From: Paenibacillus ginsengarvi
GTDB lineage: Bacteria; Bacillota; Bacilli; Paenibacillales; NBRC-103111
Direction of reading: 5' to 3'
Length of the DNA stretch: 64,000 bases
Assembly (NCBI RefSeq): GCF_003626695.1
Contig: NZ_RBAH01000007.1
Coordinates: forward strand, 124,001 to 188,000
The position numbers and the translations under genes are program-made. Positions 35,578-46,341 of the stretch are shown in pieces (position 1 is the stretch's first letter; every line of letters starts with the position of its first letter). The notes under the pieces were generated by a model. That model was not told where the DNA came from and ran no database searches. It saw nothing but the letters and a program-made list of their open reading frames with translations.

Positions 35578-35650
35578 ACCATAACCCCACAAAGTGGAGC
35601 TTATGCTTCGATGCTTATTCCAAATACTTTGCGGGGAGCCCCGAAACTTA

Positions 35651-35690
35651 GAAAAACCCGCCGGAACCGATCACCGATCCGAGCGGGTTG
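35651..35690 (-). terminator. Terminator after ccdA
   Basis: On the minus strand AACCCGC-CGG-CGG pairs with CCG-GCGGGTT and is followed by TTTTC. It lies between convergent splB and ccdA and may serve both. Confidence 0.8.
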
Positions 35691-35699
35691 TTTGCAGGT

Positions 35700-36413
35700 T
35701 TAAAACTTCAGCCAATCCGGCGTTCTCTCCTGAAGCCAGATCGTAATCAGAATCATTTTATCGAAGTAGAGCAGAAGCGCCATAAGCACCATAAGGCCTC
35801 CGCCGATCTTCATCATGAGCGACGAATATTTCAGAATCCATTTCGTGGAGCCGATGAAAAACGCCAAAATGAAAAACGGAATCGCGAAGCCGACCGAATA
35901 AGCCGTCGTCAATTGAAACCACGTCCCTGGCTCCGTCGCCGCAAGCAGTAAAATCGAAGACAAAATCGGACCTACGCAAGGCGACCAGCCGGCGGCAAAA
36001 CCCATGCCGACGACCAGCGAGCCGAGAAAGCCGGCTGGCTTCGACTTTACCTGCAGCTTGCGCTCGCGCATCAGCCATTGCGGCTGGAAAATGCCGAGCA
36101 GGAACAAACCCATGATGAAAATCAGAATCGCCGAAAGCTGGCGGATCAGATCACGGTAATCGTTGAACCAATCGGCAACCAAACCGACCCCAAAGCCAAG
36201 CGAATAAAAAATGATCGAAAATCCCAGGATGAAAAATAAAGTATGCAGCGTCGTCGCGAGGCGCACTTCTTTCTTCGACCGGTCTTCCCTCAGCTTCTGC
36301 ACCGAAATGCCCGTTATGTACGACAAATAAGAAGGATAAAGCGGCAAGCAGCAGGGTGATATAAAGGAAGCGAATCCCGCCCAGAGCGCAATCCAAATAT
36401 TAACTTGAGACAA
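35700..36413 (-). CDS. ccdA: CcdA thiol-disulfide transporter
   Basis: 237 residues (B. subtilis 235), six membrane helices. FASFISPCCLPLYPSYLSYITG and GMGFAAGWSPCVGPILSSILLL hold the two cysteines that shuttle reducing power across the membrane for cytochrome c maturation and endospore cortex synthesis. I chose the TTG whose product MSQVNIW aligns with MGDVNVF of Bacillus; GGAG lies 8 bases upstream. A longer start at an ATG overlapping the znuB stop (TAATG, 36449) is possible. It follows the zinc permease gene. Confidence 0.92.
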   Translation of the reverse strand: MSQVNIWIALWAGFASFISPCCLPLYPSYLSYITGISVQKLREDRSKKEVRLATTLHTLFFILGFSIIFYSLGFGVGLVADWFNDYRDLIRQLSAILIFIMGLFLLGIFQPQWLMRERKLQVKSKPAGFLGSLVVGMGFAAGWSPCVGPILSSILLLAATEPGTWFQLTTAYSVGFAIPFFILAFFIGSTKWILKYSSLMMKIGGGLMVLMALLLYFDKMILITIWLQERTPDWLKF

Positions 36414-36448
36414 ACCTCCCACTCCGTTTCCTGTTGGCAATACCCCCA

Positions 36449-37255
36449 TTATACGCTCGTTCTTCGTCCTCGTACAAGTAAAGTGAGCATGAGCAGCGCA
36501 ATCAGCATCAGCACGACTGTCGCCCCCGGCGCCCAGTTCCATACCCCTGCCGCTACGAGGCCGCCGACAACGGCAATCTCCGAATACAGCAGCGCGATCC
36601 ATACGGAGTGCCGGAAGCTTTTCGCAACCGCAAGACTGCAAGCTACCGGAACGGTAAGAAGCGCGGAAACGAGCAAAGCCCCGACTATTTTGATCGCGAC
36701 GCCGATAACAAGCGCCGTCAGGACGGTAAGCAGCAGGTTAAGCGCACGCAGCGGAATCCCGCTCACCGCAGCCGCATCCTCGTCAAACATGATCAGAAAC
36801 ATTTCCTTGAAAAAAATAAGCATCATCGCCAGCACAACGACGGTTACGGCAAGTACGAGCCACAGATCGGTCCAGCTTAGTGTATAGATGCTGCCGAACA
36901 AGTAGCTGGTCACGTCCATATTGAACCCTCTGCCGAGCGTAAAAAGAAAGGTGGCTAACGCTACTCCGCCAGACATGATGATGGCGATCGACAGCTCCGC
37001 ATACGTCCGGTACGCCCGGCGCAGCCGTTCGATTGCAAAGGCGGCGAGTATGGAGAACAGCAGGCCGATTGCAAGCGGATATACGCCGATCAGAAATCCG
37101 AGCGCCACACCCGCAATCGAAACATGCGCCAGCGTATCGCCGATCATCGACAGTCTGCGCAGCACCAGAAAGATGCCGAGCAGCGGCGCCATTCCGCCGA
37201 TCAAGATGCCGCCGATCAAAGCGCGCTGAAAAAAATATTCCGCAAATATATCCAT
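36449..37255 (-). CDS. znuB: Metal (zinc) ABC transporter permease, ZnuB family
   Basis: 268 residues, about eight membrane helices of the ABC-3 family: RALIGGILIGGMAPLLGIFLVLRRLSMIGDTLAHVSIAG near the N-terminus, YAELSIAIIMSGGVALATFLF, and the coupling region DEDAAAVSGIPLRALNLLLTVLTAL. It forms the channel for Zn uptake with ZnuC and ZnuA. It lies 18 bases after znuC in one operon behind a Zur box. Confidence 0.93.
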   Translation of the reverse strand: MDIFAEYFFQRALIGGILIGGMAPLLGIFLVLRRLSMIGDTLAHVSIAGVALGFLIGVYPLAIGLLFSILAAFAIERLRRAYRTYAELSIAIIMSGGVALATFLFTLGRGFNMDVTSYLFGSIYTLSWTDLWLVLAVTVVVLAMMLIFFKEMFLIMFDEDAAAVSGIPLRALNLLLTVLTALVIGVAIKIVGALLVSALLTVPVACSLAVAKSFRHSVWIALLYSEIAVVGGLVAAGVWNWAPGATVVLMLIALLMLTLLVRGRRTSV

Positions 37256-37273
37256 AAGTCCGTATACTCTCTC

Positions 37274-38074
37274 CTATCGCGCCGCCGCCGGCTCGGGCCC
37301 GCCCAGACGAAGATCGCGCAAGCTGTGAACGAGGTTCGTTTCCGCGCAGTTTTCCAGCTCGTGCGTGTGCTTCACATAAAATTTCAGCTTGCCGTTCGTA
37401 TGCGCCGGCTCATAGCCCAAGTAAGCATGCATCATTTCGATATCGTGCGAAACCATCAGAAACGTAATATTGTGACGCTGATGCATATGGCGGATCATAT
37501 GGAAGAAGCTCTCCTGCGTCTCCGAGTCGATGCCGACCGTCGGCTCGTCAAGAATAAGCAGTTCGGGATTGTTGACGAGTGCTCGGGCGAGAAAAACCCG
37601 CTGCTGCTGTCCGCCGGACAGCTGGCCGATGCGTCGATCCGCAAGTTCTTCGATCCGCATCGCGTGAAGCGCGTCCTCGCATTTTTTCAAATCCGGCTGC
37701 CCGATCCGTCTGAACAGCTTTTTCCTGCCGTACAAGCCGGATAATACCACTTCCCGCACCGTAGCGGGAAACAGCGGATTAAACGCATTTTTTTGCGGCA
37801 CATAGCCGATCCGCTCCCAGTCGCGGAACTGCGTAAGCGGCGTTCCGAACAGGCGGATCTCCCCGCCGGTCGGCTTCAGAAGCCCGACGATCATACGCAG
37901 CAGCGTCGTTTTGCCTGCCCCGTTCGAGCCGATCAAGCCGACAAAGTCGCGCTGCAAAACTTGAAAGTTCAACTTCTCGATGACGCTGCGCTGCTCGTAT
38001 AAGAACGATACGTTTTCCATAGATACGACCGGCTGATGACACCGGACGTCAACCGGATCGGTCGATTGCTGCAT
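37274..38074 (-). CDS. znuC: Zinc ABC transporter ATP-binding protein ZnuC
   Basis: 266 residues. Walker [22 protein letters not shown]-loop [21 protein letters not shown], signature [15 protein letters not shown], Walker [13 protein letters not shown] and switch His in LMVSHD. The C-terminal tail is rich in His and Cys ([15 protein letters not shown]), typical of Zn/Mn importer ATPases and possibly a metal sensor. The ATG 8 bases after ACGGAG is preferred over a frame extending to 38128. Confidence 0.93.
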   Translation of the reverse strand: MQQSTDPVDVRCHQPVVSMENVSFLYEQRSVIEKLNFQVLQRDFVGLIGSNGAGKTTLLRMIVGLLKPTGGEIRLFGTPLTQFRDWERIGYVPQKNAFNPLFPATVREVVLSGLYGRKKLFRRIGQPDLKKCEDALHAMRIEELADRRIGQLSGGQQQRVFLARALVNNPELLILDEPTVGIDSETQESFFHMIRHMHQRHNITFLMVSHDIEMMHAYLGYEPAHTNGKLKFYVKHTHELENCAETNLVHSLRDLRLGGPEPAAAR

Positions 38075-38129
38075 GGAGGTTTCTCCGTTCGTGATTAGTT
38101 GTGTTCCAGATCTTCGAAATCTGTACAAC

Positions 38130-39131
38130 TTATTGTAATGCTTTCAATAAATTTTGCAAATTGCGCTCCATTACCGTGACGTAGTTGTCGCCCGCTTTCG
38201 CCTGCTCCGGCGTCAGCCCCTCGAGCGGATTCAGCACCAGCGTTTCGATGCCCAAATCTTTGGCGAGCGTTTTCGCCATTTTATCGGATACGAGCTCCTC
38301 GAAGAAAATATATTTGACTCCTTGATCTTTGACGAACTTATTGATCGCCTTCAAATCTTGAGCCGTCGGTTCCGAATCGGGAGACAAACCCATGATCGGC
38401 ATTTGCGTCAATCCGTAATCGCGGGCCAAGTAACCGAACGCCTGATGCGAGACGACGATTTGTTTCCGCGGAGCTTTGGCGATCGATTGGGCGAATTTGC
38501 CGTCCAGATCGGCAAGCTGCTTGCGGAGCGTCTCGTAATTCGCTTCGTAGTACGCTTTATTCGCGGCGTCTGCCTGAACGAAGCCGTTTTTCACATTTTC
38601 CGCCATCTTCAGCGCCGATTTCGGGCTGACCCAGACGTGCGGATCGACATCGGTATCGTGCTCGTGGTCGTGATCGGAGGATGCGGAGCTTCCCGATTTC
38701 TTCTTGTCGCCGTGGTCGTCGTCATGCTCCACTCCATGCAACAGCTCGATGCCGTCGCTTGCCGTTACAACCTTGAGGCCGGAGTCCTTGTTCAAGCTTT
38801 CGAGAAAATCGTGCGCCCAGCCCTCGAAGCCGGCACCGTTGTATACGAACAGCTGCGCCTTGCCCATATTTTTCAAATCGCGGCTCTTGGGCGACCAGTC
38901 GTGCGGCTCGACCCCTGCCGGCACCAGATTGATCACGTTCGCCTTATCGCCGCCGATGCGGGTCGCAAAATCGTATAACGTATAAAAGGTCGTAATGACA
39001 TTGACTTTTCCTTCGGAAAGATTTACATTCGATGAGTTGCCGCATCCGGTCATGATCACGGCCAGCAGCAGCATACCTATAACTGATGCCGCAAGTCTGC
39101 TTCTCCTCGTTCTTCCGCTCCAATTACTCAT
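38130..39131 (-). CDS. znuA: Zinc-binding lipoprotein ZnuA/AdcA-like
   Basis: 333 residues. Lipoprotein signal peptide with lipobox IMTGCGNSS (Cys near 30). VITTFYTLYDFATRIGG starts the cluster A-I metal-binding fold. The His/Asp-rich loop HGVEHDDDHGD and DHDHEHDTDVDPHVW (about 130-165) gathers Zn. VSHQAFGYLARDYGL and EELVSDKMAKTLAKDLGIETLVLNP complete the site. It delivers Zn to ZnuBC. It is the first gene of znuA-znuC-znuB-ccdA behind a Zur box. Confidence 0.95.
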   Translation of the reverse strand: MSNWSGRTRRSRLAASVIGMLLLAVIMTGCGNSSNVNLSEGKVNVITTFYTLYDFATRIGGDKANVINLVPAGVEPHDWSPKSRDLKNMGKAQLFVYNGAGFEGWAHDFLESLNKDSGLKVVTASDGIELLHGVEHDDDHGDKKKSGSSASSDHDHEHDTDVDPHVWVSPKSALKMAENVKNGFVQADAANKAYYEANYETLRKQLADLDGKFAQSIAKAPRKQIVVSHQAFGYLARDYGLTQMPIMGLSPDSEPTAQDLKAINKFVKDQGVKYIFFEELVSDKMAKTLAKDLGIETLVLNPLEGLTPEQAKAGDNYVTVMERNLQNLLKALQ

Positions 39132-39171
39132 TCTTCTACCATCCCTTCCTCTTACGATGCCTCTTTCCTGT

Positions 39172-39192
39172 AAATCGTAACTTTTTCTATTT
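39172..39192. promoter_or_regulatory. Zur operator upstream of znuA
   Basis: AAATCGTAA-ct-ttttCtATTT matches the B. subtilis Zur box (AAATCGTAATnATTACGATTT) at 16 of 20 defined positions, with the first half perfect. It lies about 40 bases before the znuA start. A further half-site TTACGAT is at 39152-39158. Confidence 0.75.
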
Positions 39193-39254
39193 ACATATTG
39201 GATTATAAAATCGTTCTCTCTCGCTTGTCAACCGAAACTTTTCCGCTCGTATGC

Positions 39255-39298
39255 AGCCAAAAGCCTTCGCTTGCCTGTAAACACAGGCGCGAAGGCTT
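39255..39298 (-). terminator. Terminator after metG
   Basis: On the minus strand AAGCCTTCGC and GCGAAGGCTT pair, with an inner CCTGT-ACAGG stem, followed by TTTTGG. Confidence 0.85.
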
Positions 39299-39318
39299 CT
39301 CTGTAGCTGTTAGCTTCG

Positions 39319-41688
<2,370 letters not shown>

Positions 41689-41692
<4 letters not shown>

Positions 41693-41976
41693 GTCGCCTC
41701 CCGCTCAGTCCTCTCGTCCGGGTGTGGAGGTACCGGATCGAAGCCGCCGGGATGAAACGGATGGCATTTGCATAAACGCTTGACGGCCATCCAGCTCCCT
41801 TTGGCCGGGCCGTACACCTCGATCGCCTCGAGCGCATACGCCGAGCAGCTCGGATAAAACCGGCATGTCGGCGGCTTCAGCGGCGATATCCATTTGCGGT
41901 AAAACCGGATCGGGAGCTGCAGCGCCGATTTTGCAGCGCGTCCTTTTCCCGGCTCTTGAGTCGGCTGACCCGTCAT
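41689..41976 (-). CDS. yidD: Membrane protein insertion efficiency factor YidD
   Basis: 95 residues. [63 protein letters not shown] is the complete YidD domain with its three-cysteine pattern and HPGG end. The N-terminal ~18 residues are extra. It assists YidC in membrane protein insertion; it is peripheral, with an amphipathic N-terminal helix. ATG is 8 bases after GGGAAG. It stands alone between metG and the siderophore-binding gene. Confidence 0.93.
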
Positions 41977-42072
41977 CGCGAACACTTCCCGTAAGTATAA
42001 CGTTTCCCAGTATCATAGCACAAAACCGTTCTCGATGCGCTGTCAGCCTATGCACCCGTTCGATCGCCGCAA

Positions 42073-42106
42073 CAAAAAAACGGCCTGCGAGCGCTCGCAG
42101 CCGTTT
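42073..42106 (-). terminator. Terminator after the siderophore-binding protein gene
   Basis: On the minus strand AACGGCtGCGAGC and GCTCGCaGGCCGTT pair, followed by seven T. Confidence 0.9.
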
Positions 42107-42117
42107 CCTGCCGTTCA

Positions 42118-43095
42118 TCAAGGCTTAACTTCAAATACCCGGTACAAATCGTCGATCAAAAGGTTGGCCGCCTTCACGCCGCCCGCCGTATTCCAGACCG
42201 TATCGCTTACTTTGAACGCCTTTTTGTTTTTGACTACGTTCAGGTTGTTCCACAGCGGGTCCTTCACCCAGTCCTCTTCCATCTTGGACGCTTTGCCGTC
42301 GCCGGTTTCATAGGTGAAGTAGAACAGCAGGTCGCCTTCCATATCCGGAATGCGTTCCTTCGTCACATCGTCCGCGAACGTTTCCTTGTTTTGCTTGTCC
42401 GGACGGGCGATGCCCGCTTGCTTGAAAATAACGCCGGCGAACGTATCGTTGTAATAAATCCGCGCGGTGGCCGGCATAAAGCGGACCAGCGATACTTTCT
42501 GCTTCAGCTTATCTCCCGCCTTCGTTTTGAAGTCGGCAAGACGCTTGTCGAAGTCCGCCATTATTTTCTCGCCTTCCGCCTTCTTGCCTACCGCTTCGGC
42601 ATACAGCTTGAAGTTGATTTTCCAGTCGCCGCGAAGTTCGGTCGAGTAAACGGTCGGCGCAATTTTGGACAGCTGGTCATACACTTTCTCGATCCGCATT
42701 TTGTTGCCGATAATCAGATCCGGCTTCAGCGCCGCAATGTCCTCGATATTCGGCTGGCTTTCGGTTCCGACGTTTTTGACGCCTTGCATATCCGCTTTAA
42801 TATGATCGTACCACGGATCGCCGACCCACGACTTGACCGCGCCGACAGGCTTGATGCCAAGCGCAAGAAGCGCCTCGGTGCCTTCATTGGTCAGGATGAC
42901 GACACGCTGCGGCGGTTTCGGAATCGGCGTTTCGCCCATAGCGTGCTTAACCGTATAGCTCTGGTTCGCTCCCGACGAACCGTTTGTCGGTGCAGGCTCC
43001 GCCGCTTTTTTGTCCGAGCATCCGGCTAGTATAACGCCGGCTCCGAACACGGCTGTAAGCACAACCGATCCGAGCCGGTTCCATTTCTTCAACAT
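42118..43095 (-). CDS. Iron-siderophore substrate-binding lipoprotein (FecB/YfiY-like)
   Basis: 325 residues. Lipobox VILAGCSDK (Cys near 26) after a basic signal peptide. The periplasmic-binding type III fold shows HAMGETPIPKPPQRVVILTNEGTEALLALGIKPVG, IEDIAALKPDLIIGNK and the long central helix. The overall sequence is closest in memory to YfiY-type hydroxamate/citrate siderophore binders. It captures a ferric siderophore for the divergent permease-ATPase genes. Transcribed from a Fur-controlled promoter. Confidence 0.92.
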   Translation of the reverse strand: MLKKWNRLGSVVLTAVFGAGVILAGCSDKKAAEPAPTNGSSGANQSYTVKHAMGETPIPKPPQRVVILTNEGTEALLALGIKPVGAVKSWVGDPWYDHIKADMQGVKNVGTESQPNIEDIAALKPDLIIGNKMRIEKVYDQLSKIAPTVYSTELRGDWKINFKLYAEAVGKKAEGEKIMADFDKRLADFKTKAGDKLKQKVSLVRFMPATARIYYNDTFAGVIFKQAGIARPDKQNKETFADDVTKERIPDMEGDLLFYFTYETGDGKASKMEEDWVKDPLWNNLNVVKNKKAFKVSDTVWNTAGGVKAANLLIDDLYRVFEVKP

Positions 43096-43158
43096 GTCTA
43101 AAACTCCCCCTCAAGATGTGTACACGTAGCTGGTCCCATCATTCACGGTTTAAATTTC

Positions 43159-43173
43159 TGAGAATGATTATCA
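43159..43173. promoter_or_regulatory. Fur box of the siderophore-binding protein gene
   Basis: TGAGAATGATTATCA differs from the 7-1-7 Fur consensus (TGATAATnATTATCA) at one position. It lies just downstream of the -10 of the minus-strand promoter. Confidence 0.9.
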
Positions 43174-43185
43174 ATTCCAGAACAA

Positions 43186-43214
43186 ATCTTACACATTCTC
43201 TTTTGCAAAGTCAA
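43186..43214 (-). promoter_or_regulatory. Sigma-A promoter of the siderophore-binding protein gene
   Basis: TTGACT (43214-43209) and TAAGAT (43191-43186) with a 17-base spacer on the minus strand. The Fur box begins 12 bases downstream, a position where bound Fur would block transcription. Confidence 0.8.
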
Positions 43215-43259
43215 TACTTTTTCATTCATGTTCATGCCGTTTTCATATTTACCTTTTAA

Positions 43260-43274
43260 TGAGAATGAATATCA
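43260..43274. promoter_or_regulatory. Fur box of the permease-ATPase operon
   Basis: TGAGAATGAATATCA matches the 7-1-7 Fur consensus with two mismatches. It sits 6 bases upstream of the plus-strand -35. Confidence 0.8.
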
Positions 43275-43280
43275 AGATCA

Positions 43281-43309
43281 TTGACAGACTCGGCTCAATC
43301 CCCTACACT
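43281..43309 (+). promoter_or_regulatory. Sigma-A promoter of the siderophore permease operon
   Basis: TTGACA (43281-43286), a 17-base spacer, and TACACT (43304-43309). Transcription would start near 43316, which rules out the ATG at 43312 as the start of the first permease. Confidence 0.75.
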
Positions 43310-43362
43310 AAATGAAGCAGAAATACATCTCATCCACGCTCCTATATAGAAAGAGGATTTTT

Positions 43363-44373
43363 ATGCAACCGGTTTTGCGACATGCGGGCGGGAAGCTGGC
43401 GGGCCTGACGATCGCTGTCCTGCTGCTCGTTTGCGCCCTATACGCCAGCATCGTTTACGGCGTCATTGGAACGAGCTGGAAAACGGCCATCGACGCCTAC
43501 CTTCATTTTGACGGCTCCAACGAACATATTGCGATCAAGCAGCTCCGGGTTCCGCGCGCGCTCATCGCCGCGGCCGTCGGGGCGAGTCTCGGCATCGCCG
43601 GAACGATCCTTCAGGCGCTGACCAAAAATCCGCTCGCCGATCTCGGACTGATGGGGATCAACTCGGGAGCAGGTCTCGCCATCGTCTGCGCCGTCAGCTT
43701 TTTCTCGGTTAGCTCGCTAGCCGACTATACATGGATCGCCTTTATCGGCGCTGTTGGAAGCGGCATCGTCGTTTACATACTCGGCTCCGCCGGCAGGGAC
43801 GGCTTATCCCCGCTCAAGGTAACGCTGGCGGGAGCGGCCGTAACCGCGCTGGCCTCCTCCATGATTCACGCGCTGCTGCTGGTCGACAAGCGGGGCATGG
43901 AAGAAGTGCTGTACTGGCTTGCCGGCTCCGTACAAGGCCGCAGCCTGACGCTGCTCGGGGATGTATTTCCGTTTATGGCCGCAGCCTGGATCGGCGCGAT
44001 CGCCATATCCGCTCCGATGAACACGCTGCTTCTTGGCGACGACGTCGCCAAAGGGCTCGGCCAGCGCACGCTGCTCGTGAAGGCCGTCGCGGGCGCCATC
44101 GTGATGACGCTGTGCGCCACTTCCGTAGCGGTTGCCGGACCGATCGCCTTCATCGGACTCGTCACGCCGCATATATGCCGCTATCTGGTCGGCGGCGACA
44201 TTCGCTGGATGACTCCGTTCTCCGCTCTCGTCGGCGCGATACTGCTCATCGCCGCCGATATAGCCGGCCGGTTCGTCGCCATGCCCGGAGAGATGCCGAT
44301 CGGCGTCATGACCGCTCTGATCGGAACGCCTTTCTTCATTTACGCGGCGCGTAAGGGGTGGTCCGGCAAATGA
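43363..44373 (+). CDS. Ferric siderophore ABC permease 1 (FecCD family)
   Basis: 336 residues, about nine to ten membrane helices. QLRVPRALIAAAVGASLGIAGTILQALTKNPLADLGLMGINSGAGLAI is the FecCD/BtuC signature, and GPIAFIGLVTPHICRYLVGGDIRWMTPFSAL is the coupling region. It pairs with the next permease to form the channel. ATG is 5 bases after AGAGGA. Its stop overlaps the next start as ATGA. Confidence 0.94.
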   Translation: MQPVLRHAGGKLAGLTIAVLLLVCALYASIVYGVIGTSWKTAIDAYLHFDGSNEHIAIKQLRVPRALIAAAVGASLGIAGTILQALTKNPLADLGLMGINSGAGLAIVCAVSFFSVSSLADYTWIAFIGAVGSGIVVYILGSAGRDGLSPLKVTLAGAAVTALASSMIHALLLVDKRGMEEVLYWLAGSVQGRSLTLLGDVFPFMAAAWIGAIAISAPMNTLLLGDDVAKGLGQRTLLVKAVAGAIVMTLCATSVAVAGPIAFIGLVTPHICRYLVGGDIRWMTPFSALVGAILLIAADIAGRFVAMPGEMPIGVMTALIGTPFFIYAARKGWSGK

Positions 44374-45407
44374 GCAAATACATGTCAATACGGCTGAAGA
44401 GGCTTCGCCTTTCGGGGCTGATCGATAAACGTTCTCTGCTCGTAGCCGCGATACTCGCCGCCATCCTGATCGCGGTCGTGATCGCCAGCGCGGCGATCGG
44501 CTCGATGCGAATCAGCCCGTTATCCGTCCTTCAAATATTGTTCGGCGGAGGCGACGAAGGCGAGGCGACGGTCGTGCTACAGTTCCGCATGCCGCGCATC
44601 GTCGTCGCTCTGCTCGTCGGCATGCTGCTCGCCGCATCCGGCGCCATTTTGCAAGGCATGATCCGCAACCCGCTCGCTTCGCCGGACATCATGGGCATTA
44701 CCGGCGGGGCATCGGCTGCAGCCGTCGCCTTCATCACATTCATGCCGCTCGCGAGCATCGCCTACTTGCCTCTCGCCGCCATGCTGGGCGCCATTGTTGC
44801 AACGGCCGTTATCTACGTGCTCGCCTGGAAAAAAGGAGTCTCTCCCATGAGGCTCGTTCTGATCGGCATCGGCATTGAGGCGACGATGAAGGCCGCAACG
44901 ACGCTGATGATCGTCAGAAGCCAGTTTTACTCGGCGAGCAAGGCGCTTACGTGGCTGACCGGCACCGTTTACGGCTCCAGTTGGTCGAATGTGCTTACGC
45001 TGCTGCCGTGGACGCTTGTGCTCCTGCCGCTAGCCTTCTTTATGGGCCGGACGCTGAACGTGCTTCAGCTCGGCGACGATACGGCCGCCGGCGCGGGAAG
45101 CCGGGTCGACCGGGACCGGCTGCTGCTGCTGCTCTTGTGCGTCGGCACGGCCGGGGCAGCCGTAGCGGTCGGGGGCGCAATCGGCTTCGTCGCGCTGCTC
45201 GCTCCTCATGCGGCCCGCAAGCTGGTCGGCTCCTCGTTCGGCGGACTGATCGTAGCCTCGATGCTGCTCGGAGGCATTATCGTCACGGCTGCCGATCTGA
45301 TCGCAAGAACCGCCTTCGCGCCGCTGGACTTGCCCGTCGGCATTTTCACATCGCTTATCGGAGCGCCGTTCTTCTTATACCTGCTGTACAAAAACCGCAA
45401 CGCCTGA
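44370..45407 (+). CDS. Ferric siderophore ABC permease 2 (FecCD family)
   Basis: 345 residues, nine to ten membrane helices. LQFRMPRIVVALLVGMLLAASGAILQGMIRNPLASPDIMGITGGASAAA and GAIGFVALLAPHAARKLVGSSFGGL match the family. ATG follows GGGGTGG by 8 bases and overlaps the first permease gene by 4 bases, so their production is coupled; the two subunits are needed in equal amounts. Confidence 0.94.
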   Translation: MSKYMSIRLKRLRLSGLIDKRSLLVAAILAAILIAVVIASAAIGSMRISPLSVLQILFGGGDEGEATVVLQFRMPRIVVALLVGMLLAASGAILQGMIRNPLASPDIMGITGGASAAAVAFITFMPLASIAYLPLAAMLGAIVATAVIYVLAWKKGVSPMRLVLIGIGIEATMKAATTLMIVRSQFYSASKALTWLTGTVYGSSWSNVLTLLPWTLVLLPLAFFMGRTLNVLQLGDDTAAGAGSRVDRDRLLLLLLCVGTAGAAVAVGGAIGFVALLAPHAARKLVGSSFGGLIVASMLLGGIIVTAADLIARTAFAPLDLPVGIFTSLIGAPFFLYLLYKNRNA

Positions 45408-45443
45408 TCGGCGTCACCATACCATTTCAGGGAGAGATGATCC

Positions 45444-46265
45444 ATGAAAGCGATCGAGACGAAATCGCTCACGCTGTCGTACGGCGAGCTGCCCATTATC
45501 GAAAATCTAGACCTCGTCATACCGAAAGGGCAAGTGACCGTTCTGATCGGCGGCAACGGCTCGGGCAAATCGACGCTGCTCCGCTCGATGGCCCGCCTGC
45601 TGAAGCCGGATGGAGGCTCGGTCGTACTAGATGGGTCGCCGATCGCCAAAATGTCCACGAAGGAAGTCGCCAGGCAGCTTGCCATCTTGCCGCAAGGGCC
45701 TACGGCGCCGGAAGGCTTGACCGTCCTTCAGCTCGTCAAGCAGGGCCGTTACCCGCATCAAAACTGGCTCAAGCAATGGTCGGAGGAAGACGAGCGGATG
45801 GTAACGCGCGCGCTTCAGGCAACCGGGATGGACAGCTTCGCGGAACGTCCCGTAGACTCGCTTTCGGGCGGCCAGCGGCAGCGGGCGTGGATCGCCATGA
45901 CGCTGGCGCAAGGGACGAAGACGATCCTGCTCGACGAGCCGACGACTTATCTCGACTTGACGCATCAAATCGAGGTGCTGGATCTGTTGTTCGAGCTGAA
46001 CGAACACGAGAACCGGACGATCGTCATGGTGCTGCACGATATTAACCTGGCTTGTCGGTACGCCCACCATATCGTCGCCGTCAAGGACAAGACGGTGTAT
46101 GCCAGCGGAGATCCGGAAACGATCGTGAACGAGCAATTGATCCGCCACGTCTTCGACATGGAATGCCGGATCGTGCCGGACCCGATATTCGGTACGCCGA
46201 TGTGCGTGCCTCTCGGTAAAGGACGCAGCGCCGCAGCGCGCTCGAAGGTCGTCGTATCTGCCTAA
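45444..46265 (+). CDS. Ferric siderophore ABC transporter ATP-binding protein
   Basis: 273 residues. Walker A GGNGSGKSTLLRSMARLLKP, Q-loop LAILPQGPTAPEGLTVLQLVKQGRYPHQ, signature LSGGQRQRAWIAMTLAQ, Walker B ILLDEPTTYLDL and switch His VLHDINLACRYA, all typical of FecE/FhuC enzymes. ATG is 7 bases after GGGAGAG. Last gene of the operon, followed by a terminator. Confidence 0.95.
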   Translation: MKAIETKSLTLSYGELPIIENLDLVIPKGQVTVLIGGNGSGKSTLLRSMARLLKPDGGSVVLDGSPIAKMSTKEVARQLAILPQGPTAPEGLTVLQLVKQGRYPHQNWLKQWSEEDERMVTRALQATGMDSFAERPVDSLSGGQRQRAWIAMTLAQGTKTILLDEPTTYLDLTHQIEVLDLLFELNEHENRTIVMVLHDINLACRYAHHIVAVKDKTVYASGDPETIVNEQLIRHVFDMECRIVPDPIFGTPMCVPLGKGRSAAARSKVVVSA

Positions 46266-46299
46266 GCTCGGCCACAGCGCCTGTAGACGACGCAACGCC

Positions 46300-46341
46300 A
46301 AAACGCTCCGATCCCTGACGGGAACCGGAGCGTTTTCTTTA
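46300..46341 (+). terminator. Terminator after the siderophore ATPase gene
   Basis: AAAACGCTCCG and CGGAGCGTTTT form an 11-base-pair stem with an inner TCCC-GGGA, followed by CTTTATT. It lies between convergent genes. Confidence 0.88.
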
